Assembly (NCBI GenBank): GCA_963377175.1
Contig: CAUJNA010000481.1
Span: 156,395 to 220,394 of the forward strand
Length of the DNA: 64,000 bases
Source of the DNA: Effrenium voratum
Lineage: Eukaryota > Sar > Dinophyceae > Suessiales > Symbiodiniaceae
Direction: 5' to 3'
Part shown: piece by piece, positions 22,601-31,662 of the stretch
Position numbering within the stretch: the first letter of the stretch is position 1
How the letters are laid out: each line of letters starts with the position of its first letter
Position numbers and translations under genes: made by a program
The notes under the pieces: model-generated
What the model was told of the DNA's origin: nothing
What the model saw: the letters and a program-made list of their open reading frames with translations, nothing else
Databases searched by the model: none

Positions 22601-24329
22601 GAGAAGGTGGAGGAGCTCCGAGGAGTTCCAGACGACTGCAGAGTTTGAGAGGCACGATCGGAGAATATCGAAATTCAGAGATCGAAACTGGGGGAAAGTA
22701 TTCACGTTGGGCGTGATCAAGGCTCCCAAGATCGACTCCTACGGTCGTGGTGCCAAGGACGACTATCAGAAGAATTGGGACCTTGGGTTGGTCTACCAGA
22801 ATGAGCTGCATGCTTCGATGAAGAACCTCGCGTATGCGCTGAGGAGAGATGAGAATGCCAGCCAGCACAATCTCCTGCGCTGGATGATCTGTGGGTCAAC
22901 CCCCAGTGACATCTCTGACGCATGCATCGGGGCGATCAACTCGCTCATGTGCGTTTCCTTCATCATGAGGAGACTGCAGCCATTGCTCGGAGAAAAGAAC
23001 GCCAAAGATCAGTCGTACACAGCTTATTTCCGTCCGGACAAGAGAGAGCTGAACGAACTCTACCGGGAGATTGAGATCGCCAGGAACTTCCTGTGGTGCA
23101 TCGACATGATCTACGAGTCAAAGCTGCCTGCGATGAACATCAACTCCATCAGTTTGGCACCGCACGCGGCTGACAGGGCCGCTGAGAACCAAGATCGGCG
23201 CAAATGGGTGAGCTGGTTGAAGGAGATCGAGAAGAAAGCCGAGAAGGATGTCATGATCGAATTCTACCAGAACAACTACTGCACGATGCACGAAGTCGAG
23301 AGGGAACTGGAGAAGTATCCCGAGGATTTTGTGATTGGGGAGGAGCCGGCGTGGTGGGTGATGGGATCATCGAAGACGGAGCCACCACGGAAGACGGAGC
23401 GGCAGCAGAAATCAGCATCGAGCTCCGCGCAAAGGAGCCAAACCTCTGGTGGGTCAGTCCCCCAGCAGGGAGCTTCAAGTGGGGGGTCGCATGCTAGCGG
23501 CGCTGTCGAGATCGACAACGAGATCATCAACTCCATTTTCCGCATGAACTCCGGTGGAGATGACGACAGGTGGGTAATCGTCAACCCAACTGCTGGACAT
23601 GATACCTACACTTCATTCGAAGGGGGTATTACTTTGAGCGGCGCGACTGTCAATGTGAAGTTCAACATAGACAACAATACGGGGTACCCGATCATACAAA
23701 CTGTATTTGGGCCGTGTCTTGCAGAAGGTAAGAACGCAACATACTGGGAGTGTATGCTGAGATGCCTGACCTCTTCGCTATTGCACTTCGAGGAGAAGAC
23801 CAGCGCGGAGAAGATTATTCTTTCATATGTTGGAAAGGGGAACGCGGCATGGCTACAGCTATATGCTTTCTTGTGTGCCCAAACAGGATGCTTGTTTACT
23901 GGACGCCTTCCGGGCGCCAAAGCCATCAACGCGTTGATCCAGGCGGAGATGAACCCGGACAACGCACCTGGACAGTTGAACCGGATTATCAAGAGACAGA
24001 AGAGGAGCCCCATTGGTGAGGCAACGATTCGCGACATGATGATCCAGAAGAAGAGCTTCTTGGTCCTGGACTGGCCCCTGAGGGCCGTCAACTCAAAAGG
24101 GAGCACGAAGACCTTCCAGATGATGGTCAACGAACAGGGATGGACAAATATCGAAGAGAGATCATACTACGGGTCGAGTGAGCAAGTCTCCTCGCCCAAT
24201 GACACATTGAGTATTATCTCCAGATTGCAGAAACTGGATAAGCTCATCATCGAACGACGGAGGCGAGACATGGATGACTCACCGTGTCGGTGCACATTTG
24301 GATGTCGCTCTATGATTGGGTGTGCATGA
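19647..24329 (+). CDS. copia RNase H, methyltransferase-like domain and unknown C-terminal region (ORF2)
   Basis: 1560 residues; the frame continues ORF1 after the frameshift, so its ATG is probably not a real start. Residues about 30-180 are the copia RNase H (ALYADADFAG, HSTPEAEIVAAD, FYDDNKA). Around residue 520 FFAGPCTGGSSWARLN is followed by an ELPGSCDYW and DGCRYGL segment; a Pro-Cys loop in this setting recalls the PC motif of cytosine-5 DNA methyltransferases, but the family is uncertain. From about residue 780 (ATG 21984) an unrelated region of about 780 residues begins, with Ser/Gly/Gln-rich linkers and no motif I can name; it could be a separate protein. The frame ends at 24329, overlapping ORF3. 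Confidence 0.8.
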   Translation: MDDSDDRGLHHLMCYVHHTKHWRMVGWVGDPMDDVHLALYADADFAGCVDSLRSTSGGHLNIQGPNTRFPLSGSSKRQGCVSHSTPEAEIVAADVAMRSMGMPALKLLERILKKSPNFVFYDDNKAMIGVVRSGRNPTMRHLERSHGVSISWMHEMFTRDYMYLAYEVTDRMAADIYTKAFNDGRKWKHACLQIGLLDPSLLSDPDTLKALTPTCDPIKGTMQTASGTVDGVPTFPYTHIPIMPPDLWWSGLTSKEGLHEHEGHDPVVVAKGPRLMRVKPPLAVMTPFGSKWLRSTWFLKNGSWLKVEDRVDPGLQCVRIDGWVERAVWQFHPVPVAVPARERPPRPRPIHVGSGDVDMQSVLAAFVEELSNERIELKCVNDLALETLLRLKLLMRCLHINHEQLVPGRCFVPYRIAVKHKPQLAPGIELAMVKHDGGVLRAPVHVSLPGMRTRTVVTLYSVDLARPIVLMACSEPRNWFTALARHNGPQVVTITLVDDLLSEYGGRIARHVLTKPSDLLFFAGPCTGGSSWARLNKTRGIDTAEKIEAKQREFWRLFERFVEIKRHAMTKRAAILFELPGSCDYWKDERLHEVVHDGTSHEFDGCRYGLKQRYAKKPMPIKKPWRVVSWNFDLGSSLSKKCNGNHEHGPCAGREAKETQLYTSIIVGVILRRFRARAKCLKPAPLTLALACITRGRPRKHQATACESYTTPTALPRCWVSPEPLVPAGSWVSPEPQVSRRSWACSSPQSETGLVLGQFRGIICSCLFWFFLVLENIIKMTANPTVVNTNEFFCVPVRKSRQAAIFLGNLVKNAIEEGKRIPKRMEMGSDLGMCIKWIEEIGVPAIYAYSAYYSAKGRGMMKGEGQSMRVALEFISKVFGQLSADECMLGWREFCSKGKKIVSALNQLCGEATMLAKNPELLDVTKYCIEGADMLRSIANIWDLALGVAEDNDERSFKAAFHQDTPVGEVYKEFISDESTRASSSRRWRSSEEFQTTAEFERHDRRISKFRDRNWGKVFTLGVIKAPKIDSYGRGAKDDYQKNWDLGLVYQNELHASMKNLAYALRRDENASQHNLLRWMICGSTPSDISDACIGAINSLMCVSFIMRRLQPLLGEKNAKDQSYTAYFRPDKRELNELYREIEIARNFLWCIDMIYESKLPAMNINSISLAPHAADRAAENQDRRKWVSWLKEIEKKAEKDVMIEFYQNNYCTMHEVERELEKYPEDFVIGEEPAWWVMGSSKTEPPRKTERQQKSASSSAQRSQTSGGSVPQQGASSGGSHASGAVEIDNEIINSIFRMNSGGDDDRWVIVNPTAGHDTYTSFEGGITLSGATVNVKFNIDNNTGYPIIQTVFGPCLAEGKNATYWECMLRCLTSSLLHFEEKTSAEKIILSYVGKGNAAWLQLYAFLCAQTGCLFTGRLPGAKAINALIQAEMNPDNAPGQLNRIIKRQKRSPIGEATIRDMMIQKKSFLVLDWPLRAVNSKGSTKTFQMMVNEQGWTNIEERSYYGSSEQVSSPNDTLSIISRLQKLDKLIIERRRRDMDDSPCRCTFGCRSMIGCA

Positions 24330-26014
24330 GAGGATGTGGGTGGCAGGTGACCGCCAATCCCATCATTGACTCCCTGCAAAAGGCGGTATCTGACCTCGTC
24401 AACACGTGCAAGGGCCTGGTCGTGGTGTGCGTGAATCGTGATGTTGCTTTCCATGGAGGGAGAGGGGACTTGGGGACGATCGCCAACAAGGTCAGCGAGA
24501 TCTGCAAGGCGGCAGGCGCGCTGGTGACCGAGAACGATCGCCTGTGGCGCGTGGTCCATGCGCTCACAGGAAAGAACTACAAGATCCCTGGGAGCTCGAA
24601 CCTGCAACATTTCCTCCTGAAACGATTGCTGGTGGAGAAATCCATCGATGTGGTCGCACCAAGCAACGCGTTTGTGCGTGAGCTGGAGGAGACGTGCATT
24701 AACGAGCCCGACCTTCGATTCAACATCCCGAAGAATATGGAGGAGTCGAAGGTGAAGTTTGAGTACAAGCCGACCTTCACTGCGCAGTCAAAGAGAAAAC
24801 AAGAACAGCAAGATGAAGGGCACGGCGAACAGGATGCGTTTGGGAAAGCCGATGTCGGTGATCAACGTCTTCGATGGTATTTGGTCACGGAGCTCAGCAA
24901 GTTTATCTGTGAACTTTGCGCTAGAGAGATGCAGGTGAGCAAGTCGAAGGTGCTCGGACCAAACTCGAAGTTCAATCCCACTTCTTGCGTGAACTGTTGC
25001 GCGAACTGGAATGCGGACACGAACGGTATTGCGAGGTCTATCGAAGGGAAGAAGCTGTACACGCGCCTCTTCGCGGAATGCGTGGTTGCAATCCCTGACC
25101 TTCAAAACCTCATGGTGGACGTCAACAACATCCAGGCCATGATCACGATTATACGGGAGCTCGCGTATTCTAAACTGAAGAAGGAGCTTTCCCACGTGGG
25201 CTTCGTGAGCATGACAGTGGATCAAGCAGCACAGTTCTACAACAACGGTCACGGGAAGCAATTGTGTGCATCCCGGGATGTGATCGTGTGCAAGAATTCC
25301 GAGGGAGTCGAGGAGAGAATGTCCATCTTCATGATAGACAAGGATCTCGGCAACGTGGCCTATTCCTCCTGGATCAAGAGCGTGCTCGACCAAGGGACGA
25401 TGTATGAACTCCTGGGACAAACCTCAAACGAGGAATCCTTGGGAGACGTCGTCGAGATGGTATTGGGGTTCTTTGAGGTGATGTCGTACTTTCAGCACGA
25501 ACTGCCACTGTGGAAGGATGTGTGGAAGATCAAGAGGGAGTTCGAGCAGTCAATCGTACGACACCTCGCCGGGAACGTGACCCACACGACGGGCCAGAAC
25601 CGAAAGCGGAACAAACCTTCCGCACAACTCGGGGCGCCCACGAAAGAAGTGCTGGACATCATGAACAAGGCTAAGCCCAGACACCCGCGATCCCTGATAA
25701 CCGAGCCTGCTGCCCAAGGGTCCAAGAGAAAGGCAACGGAGGGCGAAGGTAACGGTCTTGGTCAAGCACCAGACCCGAGCCGAAGCTCTCAGCCCAACGC
25801 TGAGAAGGAAGAAAAGAAGCAGCGAGTGATCGACGGGCGGAGGGCGGCACTAGGATTCCTGGAGTCAATGGAGAAGTGCATGGGAGAAATGGGAATCTGC
25901 AAGAAGTGCGCGAACCTGGCCCACGACGGCGACTGCAAAGACATTGAGGAGGCTGCTGGCAACGAGAAAGCGATGAAGATGCTCCGTAAGCTACTCAGCA
26001 GTGATCCCGTGTGA
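24284..26014 (+). CDS. Unknown protein of the copia element (ORF3)
   Basis: 576 residues in a different frame from ORF2, overlapping its end by 46 bases, so either a frameshift joins them or this is a separate ORF. The likely folded part starts near VTANPIIDSL (about residue 23). Cysteine pairs (CELC near residue 205, CVNCC near 228; CKKC near 540) suggest metal binding. The C-terminal third is charged and low in complexity (Lys/Glu/Pro/Gln) and may be disordered. No catalytic motif is recognised. It sits between the pol-methyltransferase ORF and the KptA ORF, only 12 bases before the latter. Confidence 0.65.
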   Translation: MSVHIWMSLYDWVCMRGCGWQVTANPIIDSLQKAVSDLVNTCKGLVVVCVNRDVAFHGGRGDLGTIANKVSEICKAAGALVTENDRLWRVVHALTGKNYKIPGSSNLQHFLLKRLLVEKSIDVVAPSNAFVRELEETCINEPDLRFNIPKNMEESKVKFEYKPTFTAQSKRKQEQQDEGHGEQDAFGKADVGDQRLRWYLVTELSKFICELCAREMQVSKSKVLGPNSKFNPTSCVNCCANWNADTNGIARSIEGKKLYTRLFAECVVAIPDLQNLMVDVNNIQAMITIIRELAYSKLKKELSHVGFVSMTVDQAAQFYNNGHGKQLCASRDVIVCKNSEGVEERMSIFMIDKDLGNVAYSSWIKSVLDQGTMYELLGQTSNEESLGDVVEMVLGFFEVMSYFQHELPLWKDVWKIKREFEQSIVRHLAGNVTHTTGQNRKRNKPSAQLGAPTKEVLDIMNKAKPRHPRSLITEPAAQGSKRKATEGEGNGLGQAPDPSRSSQPNAEKEEKKQRVIDGRRAALGFLESMEKCMGEMGICKKCANLAHDGDCKDIEEAAGNEKAMKMLRKLLSSDPV

Positions 26015-26026
26015 TCGGATGAAGAT

Positions 26027-27245
26027 ATGGGGGATACGGAGGAACCGCCCTCATCAACGTCCAAAGAGAGAAAGAGAGGAGGACAAGCAGGGAAAGAAAC
26101 AATTGAGATGTATAGCTATACCATCAACTTGGTGGAGATGGCTGACACGGCTGAGGGAGGAGAGCTACAATGTGGTGGCGTGGACCTCACCTACAACCCG
26201 TGCGGGGACAACAGGACGTTCAAGAAGACGCTTGAGATGGGATGCGACACCATCCCGTGCTACATCCCGAAGTACGGCGACGTGAGTGATGTGCACTTGC
26301 CATGGGCGTATGCGTCCATCGTTGACCCCAAATACTTTCCCAAAGGTGCCATCCTTGAGCAGGTGGACGTGATGCAGCTTGGCAAGAGTGTCAATTTCTG
26401 CGTTGCTCCTTTTGACGGTGCCCCACTATGCAGGATTGGCGATGATCGCTCGGTATTTGCTACGAAAGACCAAGCAAACCAGCTATCTCACGACCTATGC
26501 AGAGTCCTTCGACACAAGATCGGCAGCTGCCGAGGAAGTGCTTTCAGGTGCGACGAAGGTGGATGGGTCGACATTGATGCAGTCATTGACGACCGGAACA
26601 ACGACATATTCCCACCAGGCACCTCGAGAGCGAAGCGATACATGGGCATCATGGAGGTGATCAAGTGGCAGGAATCTGGAAGCAAGAAATCGAGATTTCA
26701 GGTCCTGGCAGCAAGGTTTCCAAGCATCATGAACCCGAACGACACCAGGGCGGCCAGGGAGGAAATGACCAAAGCTGGCATGGATCGGGACGACATCGAC
26801 AGGATGTTCAACAGATGCGATGGATGGTACAGACCTTGGTGCATCCGAGTCACAACTGGTCACAGTGATTTTGGATTCATGAGCTCATCCGCACTGGCAA
26901 ATAGGTATTCCGCAAGGATGGGTGATTCTCTCGGAGGAGCATTCCATGTGACGTATGTGGAAAATCTGCCAAGCATCGTACGCTGTGGGTTAGTCCCCGG
27001 CGGAATCGATGGCGGTAACAGGCTAGCACTGCACTTCGGAGCGTTCGCTCCATGGGATGAGATGAACGTGGCAACAAAGGTGACGCTGCGGAACGTAAGG
27101 AAGGGGGACCCGATTGCGATCATCTACATTCCCAGTGCAACCCTCGCGCGGTATGGAGCTGGAGTCGCGGCAAATGGGACTTTCATGGTCTTTGACGTGG
27201 TCCCGTTCTATGAGGTCAAGTCCATTTGGATTGGCAAAGCAACGG
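26027..27245 (+). CDS. KptA/Tpt1-like RNA 2'-phosphotransferase domain protein of the copia element (ORF4)
   Basis: The protein-like part runs from ATG 26027 to a frameshift near 27235; the out-of-frame tail to 27535 is noise. Residues about 150-400 match the Tpt1/KptA plan: LSHDLCRVLRHKIG (the Arg-His pair), GGWVDIDAVID, KKSRFQV (like KQRF), CIRVTTGHS (like IRANQGHS, with the third catalytic residue), then HVTYVENLPSIVRCGLVPGG and NRLALHF, and AIIYIP. The Arg-His-Arg-Arg catalytic set of Tpt1 appears complete. Tpt1 removes the splice-junction 2'-phosphate from tRNA using NAD+, and KptA homologues occur in organisms without that pathway. What it does in a retrotransposon is unknown; processing or capping of element RNA is a guess. 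Confidence 0.72.
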
Positions 27246-28626
27246 AGGGAAACGCCTGGAGTACGTTGATGTCAAGAGAGCGTACTCGAAGTGTGTGGAG
27301 AACGAGATCTGCCCTGGCTTCGTCAACTCATCCCAAGAGTCGGCTGCGATGTTCCTCCAGAACGTCACAAAGATCAGCGAGAGGATGCCCGAGACCGAGA
27401 CAGGTGCCGATAATCTGCACTACATCAGAGACATGGTTGATCGTGCATGCGAACTCTATCGGAACAACAAGATGGAGGAGTTCAACGCGCAGGTCAACGA
27501 GGTCAGGGACGAAATCAGCAAAGTCGTCATCCTGAATGATGAGACATGGGAAGGACTGAGATGCCGGATATGTCCATCGTGTGCGACCGCGATCCCCACC
27601 TGCTTCTGCTTATGCCTGGAATGTGAGGCGCAACTGATCTCCACCGGGAGGTACTACGTCCACGTCGACTCCGACGATGAGGAGGACAATCAAAACCCCA
27701 ACGTCTCGGGAGATGCCAAGCGCGCACAGGAAGAAGCTAACCACGATGCGGCGGCACAGGAGGATGATGACGAAGCGGAGGAAGTTCCGGGAGAAGAAGA
27801 CGACATGGACACGCAAGGATATACATCCGGATATGCGTCAGAAGAGGATGACAGCGGTTGGTATTACCGCGACACTGATCTGACGTCACGGGATATCATA
27901 AATTCCCAGCGGATGGCGATCTGCCTTGACGAGCCGCGTGAGGCTCAGTACATGGCAGGGTTTATCGCACTCCAGATGTCCAAGATGTGGGGGATGTTCG
28001 AGGGTGGTGAGGAGAGAACGATGAATGCCCAACTCGAGGGGAGACCGGGCTGCCCTTACCACAATGACTTCAAGAGATACCCCAACATGACTGAGCATGA
28101 TCAGGAAGGTATACTTTTGCCATCAACAATAACGAAGATTTCTCAATCGGAGAATGTTCGGACAAGAGCCTTCCGATCGGTTGAGGAGCGTGACGAATAT
28201 ATTCGTATGATGGTGTGCAAATGCGAGGGACTATACACATTCTACAAGCTGTGGATTGCAGCGAGAATCCTCGATGTCACCAAGGACGAAATGAAGCTCC
28301 TGGTCAAGGACCGAGTGCACCCGGTAGGTGATATTATTTTCAGATGCTTTGCACTGGCTTTCAACTGTAAGTATATATCATTCGTGAGGGATGGCCTGAA
28401 CCTTGGCAAATATGGTTACGCGGTCAACGTGAGCGCCATCATCTCGGCCGTCGACCCGAACAAGTGTGACACACCTCTGCTGGATTGGTGCCTTCGGAAA
28501 GGGCACTGGCTACCAGAGGATTACAGCAAGAAGTGTGTCCGGGCACGAGAAGCCCAGAAGAACTTGGACGAGGAGTTCCGTCGACGCACTCACAGACTGT
28601 CCATTGGGGACAGGTATGCGCAGTGA
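27226..28626 (+). CDS. Unknown acidic Cys-containing protein, C-terminal continuation of ORF4 (ORF5)
   Basis: 466 residues. Its frame starts where the KptA frame loses sense; near 27235 the sequence reads naturally across as KATEG then KRLEYVDVKRAY after a one-base change, so ORF4 and ORF5 are probably one protein of about 860 residues. The N-terminal part is helical, followed by a Cys cluster (CRICPSCAT...CFCLCLEC, about residues 112-134) that could bind zinc, an acidic run (about 145-210), and a C-terminal domain of about 250 residues ending RLSIGDRYAQ. No known family is recognised. Confidence 0.65.
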   Translation: MDWQSNGGKRLEYVDVKRAYSKCVENEICPGFVNSSQESAAMFLQNVTKISERMPETETGADNLHYIRDMVDRACELYRNNKMEEFNAQVNEVRDEISKVVILNDETWEGLRCRICPSCATAIPTCFCLCLECEAQLISTGRYYVHVDSDDEEDNQNPNVSGDAKRAQEEANHDAAAQEDDDEAEEVPGEEDDMDTQGYTSGYASEEDDSGWYYRDTDLTSRDIINSQRMAICLDEPREAQYMAGFIALQMSKMWGMFEGGEERTMNAQLEGRPGCPYHNDFKRYPNMTEHDQEGILLPSTITKISQSENVRTRAFRSVEERDEYIRMMVCKCEGLYTFYKLWIAARILDVTKDEMKLLVKDRVHPVGDIIFRCFALAFNCKYISFVRDGLNLGKYGYAVNVSAIISAVDPNKCDTPLLDWCLRKGHWLPEDYSKKCVRAREAQKNLDEEFRRRTHRLSIGDRYAQ

Positions 28627-29249
28627 AGATGATGATTGCGGCACGATGTGGGTTAGTCCCCATCCGTTGCTTGCGTCTCATCAACACTATTGCGACGGAA
28701 CGACTTTACATCATGATATGATTTCATGTATCCAAGTTGAATGGATGTGTATATGGTTACATATTCCGACGACTATGACATTCTGGATATTCATGGATGG
28801 AACTATTACCTCATGGATGATTTCCTTTTCATTATATATATACTGTTCATGGTATCTGGAACGGCTATGATTTGCATTGATTGCTCACCGATATTTCTGT
28901 GCCGGAGATATGCAGATTGCTTACGAGCAGGCGCCTCTGGTGGACTCTTATGGCCAACCCATTTTCTATGGATGACGGCTGCGCGATGCGCAAATGCGGC
29001 AGCTGGGATGTTCACTGGTGGTCAAATGACGTGACGATTGTGTATTATATACACCTGCATATGGGAGTGCGCTTCGATTGATGGATGAATGTTTCACTTT
29101 GCATACAATCGAACCCGGCATGTTTCACAACGAATGAACGGTGTAGCGATAGCAAGTAAAAGAATGAATGCACGACACGATTTCGTAGCTGAAGCCGTGG
29201 CCAGTGGAACGTTTTGTGGTGTTTGGACCGCATGATGAACAATGCGACC
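28627..29249 (+). other. 3' non-coding region of the copia element
   Basis: Between ORF5 and the polypurine tract there is no credible coding frame. The sequence is richer in AT than the ORFs and holds one copy of the TGGGTTAGTCCC motif at 28649-28660. Confidence 0.6.
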
Positions 29250-29260
29250 CAAATGGGGGA
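29250..29260 (+). promoter_or_regulatory. Polypurine tract
   Basis: AAATGGGGGA directly precedes the TG of the 3' LTR, the position and composition of a plus-strand priming site. Confidence 0.7.
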
Positions 29261-29610
29261 TGTTAAAACCCTCTAGGCCCCGTGCCTAAATTGGGAAGCT
29301 GTTCTGAGGTCTGTGTTGGTGTTGCTTTCCAAGTTCCATTGATCGCCATTTGGCTCAAGACACAATTGAGGTTCAAGATCTGATGTGTAGCTGCATTCAT
29401 ACGTGATCGGCATTGAGAGCGGAAAACACTTCGCTTGCGCTGCATTTGTCAGGACCACTGCTGTAACTATCATTCCTTCCCCCTTACAACGTTTACACGG
29501 GTTCGGCTATAACGGCATCGTCCGTATACACCTTTCTACGTGGTTGGTATTACAGCTGGAGGGTTCGGTGCATAGCGTCCCACGGGACGTCACCTTGCCG
29601 TCTCTTGACA
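29261..29610 (+). repeat. 3' LTR of the copia element
   Basis: 350 bp; differs from the 5' LTR at two positions by my reading. The spliced-leader relic is at 29345-29359. Confidence 0.95.
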
Positions 29611-29615
29611 ACCTC
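29611..29615. repeat. Target-site duplication ACCTC (right)
   Basis: Matches 11506-11510. Deleting the element and one copy restores gene A in frame. Confidence 0.9.
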
Positions 29616-29724
29616 CATCATCCACCCTAGCTCGCTTCGGTGTTGGAGACCGATCCACCGTGTAGGGGTCCACCGTGACCTTGGTCTCCGGCTCCTCAGT
29701 GTCCAGATCCTCGCGGTGCTCCAT
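29611..29724 (-). pseudogene. Gene A, 5' piece with start codon
   Basis: The minus strand from ATG at 29724 reads MEHREDLDTEEPETK and continues through an acidic segment and PKRARVDDGG up to the 3' LTR. Joined to 11505 (one ACCTC copy removed) the frame runs on through DGGGDGGGDDEEGA into the main part of gene A. The piece has no stop and a composition like the adjoining exon. PKRAR could be a nuclear signal. Confidence 0.7.
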
Positions 29725-30900
29725 GGCAGGCGTGTGCTCCTATATAGGTGCACGGCTACACAGACAAACCAGAACTTGTGATAAGATGTTTCACCTTGAA
29801 GCTTGCTATAGTATACTATTATACTCAGTGCTAGTTGCGCCAGCCTGTATGAAGCTGTATGTGTAATTTCTTTGTGCATGTCCCTATACAACCATATATG
29901 TGTGTAGATATATGTGCACTTCTATATGCATTGCCGCACGGCGCGGCATGGAGCCATGCATTGCCTGCAGAGCACACTCTCAAGTTGCACACGAGGCCCC
30001 ACGACCGACGCATCCTGAACCCTTAAGCACCTGCATGCAATTGCGTGTCATGAACAAGTCACTACATTGATCTCGAAAGGCGCTGCCCTATCCCTGGAGT
30101 GGATGCTCAGGGAGCCGAAATGAACATGTTACAACACACGGGGTCCGTTGGTAGTTCCTCAATTGCCAGTTGACTGGAATCGCGACCAACACTTGACACA
30201 ATGGTGTCCTATATAGGTTTCCCCAACAAACAAACACGCACGGACGCACGCACACACACACACAACTGAGACATCATGGTCACAACAGCTTAGTTTAAGC
30301 GTAAGTGTAGCCATCACGCAGCCAGCAGCGATCGCACTTGAAGCCAATTCGGAAGCCATGTGGTAACAATAACCCCACCTACAGCCGTGAGTGTGCAGCG
30401 TGTCTTCTCGTTTCGGTCACATTGATTCATAGGCCGTCTCGCAAGATGTAGAAGCGTGTAATCTAAAACAATGCAGTTGATGATGCGCCACCCTCACTGA
30501 CAAACTATTGTGGAATCCTCTGCAAAAACAACCCATGAAGTGAGGAAGCCAGGAGCAATCTCAAAGCGGGTTTCAACTTGACCAGGCATGCTTTTCCACG
30601 TCTCGCTGACTGCTACATTGTTCTGCGCCCCCCACTGCAAATTATGTGATGTACTGAGCTGTGGGTTTGCGCAATGAAGAGCACTGCGCACACAGCCTTG
30701 CACTTGCAAGTGTGCCCCCGCGTGCGAAAAGTTCTATATGAAGGCTTCCTTGCAATCACGGCATCCCAGACAGTGGCCACACATACCAAGCAAACACAGC
30801 AAACAAAACAATCAGCCCAAACAGCGTATCTACACATGATTCAAATTGAATGTCATGGCTCTTGCACACACCTATCACAATGCTTTCCTCACACAGGGCC
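29725..30900. other. Intergenic stretch between genes E and A
   Basis: No supported gene. It should hold the 5' region of gene A (just upstream of 29724 on the minus strand, where TATATA occurs near 29740). A short CA tract lies at 30235-30265. The short ORFs have no protein-like composition. Confidence 0.5.
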
Positions 30901-31429
30901 CTAGGATTGCGTGCCTGATTCGGAAGCATCCCCTTCAGCCTCAGGCAAAGGCTCTGCTCTGCTAGGCTTGCGCTTCTTAGCGTTGCGCTCGTGCTCAGGA
31001 ATGCCCTGCATGATTCCGGCCTTGAGGTGCACCATGATGTCTTCGCTCATTTCAAGCCAAAGGTGAGGCGACTTAACGGACCATAAGCATTGGACCTCCC
31101 TCTCCGGATGCCAATCAGCGGCAGGCATCCTGATCGACACCACTGCAGGTGCGACTGCCGAGTCAGATTGCCTGACTGTGCGCCTGCGGCTTGGCTGAGG
31201 CGGCTCTTCGCCTTCTTGCGTTGACCGCATGGCTTCCTGGTATGCCTCTCGGCTGTTCTTGTTCCTCTCCGTGACCAGGTGCTCCATGTAGTCGCCGCTC
31301 AGGCAGTGCCCTACGATGCAGTTTGATGAAGTCGGTCCCCTGGACGGTCACAACTTCTGGCTTCCACTGGTGCTTCCCAAGGGTCTCCGATGTGATGACA
31401 CAGACCTTACTGATCTTCGTGTCAGCCAT
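30901..31429 (-). CDS. Gene E: hypothetical protein (frameshifted)
   Basis: ATG at 31429 opens MADTKISKVCVITSET and continues to about 31305, where a one-base shift leads into a second frame reading VGHCLSGDYMEHLV and ending at TAG 30901. Together about 175 residues: a compact N-terminal domain, a basic Arg-rich segment (PSRRRTVR), a Trp-containing domain (DWHPEREVQCLW) and a C-terminal AKKRKPSR that may be a nuclear signal. No family is recognised; it lies in the same direction as genes D, A, B and C. Confidence 0.5.
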
Positions 31430-31662
31430 GCTTCAGCAAGCGAGCAAGATTGCCCAGCTTGTGGCGAGAAAGTCCCAGCCACCTGCACCACCTTTGAGCC
31501 TGCTCGAGGAATGTCAGGCAAACACATTGTTTTCAAGCGCTAATGCAATGAGTTGTTTCATTGGTTTCATGTCAAGAATCATGAACTCTGTACTGACGTG
31601 CTTGGAAATGTGGTCTGGTGCTTTGAAAGGGGTTGGAAACACTGCAGGGCAATGGCTCGCTA

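Larger units (their letters stand above)
11511..29610 (+). mobile_element. 18.1-kb Ty1/copia-type LTR retrotransposon with extra ORFs
   Basis: The element has LTRs at 11511-11860 and 29261-29610, each 350 bp, starting TGTT and ending GACA, with only two differences seen (11711 T versus 29461 C, and 11788 C versus 29538 T), and the target duplication ACCTC. The domain order gag, protease, integrase, RT, RNase H is that of Ty1/copia. A typical copia element is about 5 kb. Here the coding part runs on to 28626 with a methyltransferase-like domain, a KptA-like 2'-phosphotransferase domain and three unknown regions. The near-identical LTRs imply a recent insertion. At least two one-base frameshifts interrupt the ORFs. 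It lies in exon 1 of gene A, in the opposite orientation to that gene. Confidence 0.93.

Noticed and set aside
27246..27535. C-terminal tail of the KptA ORF (Arg/Ser/Thr-rich)
   Set aside because: Composition is typical of out-of-frame reading; ORF5 uses the sensible frame over the same bases.
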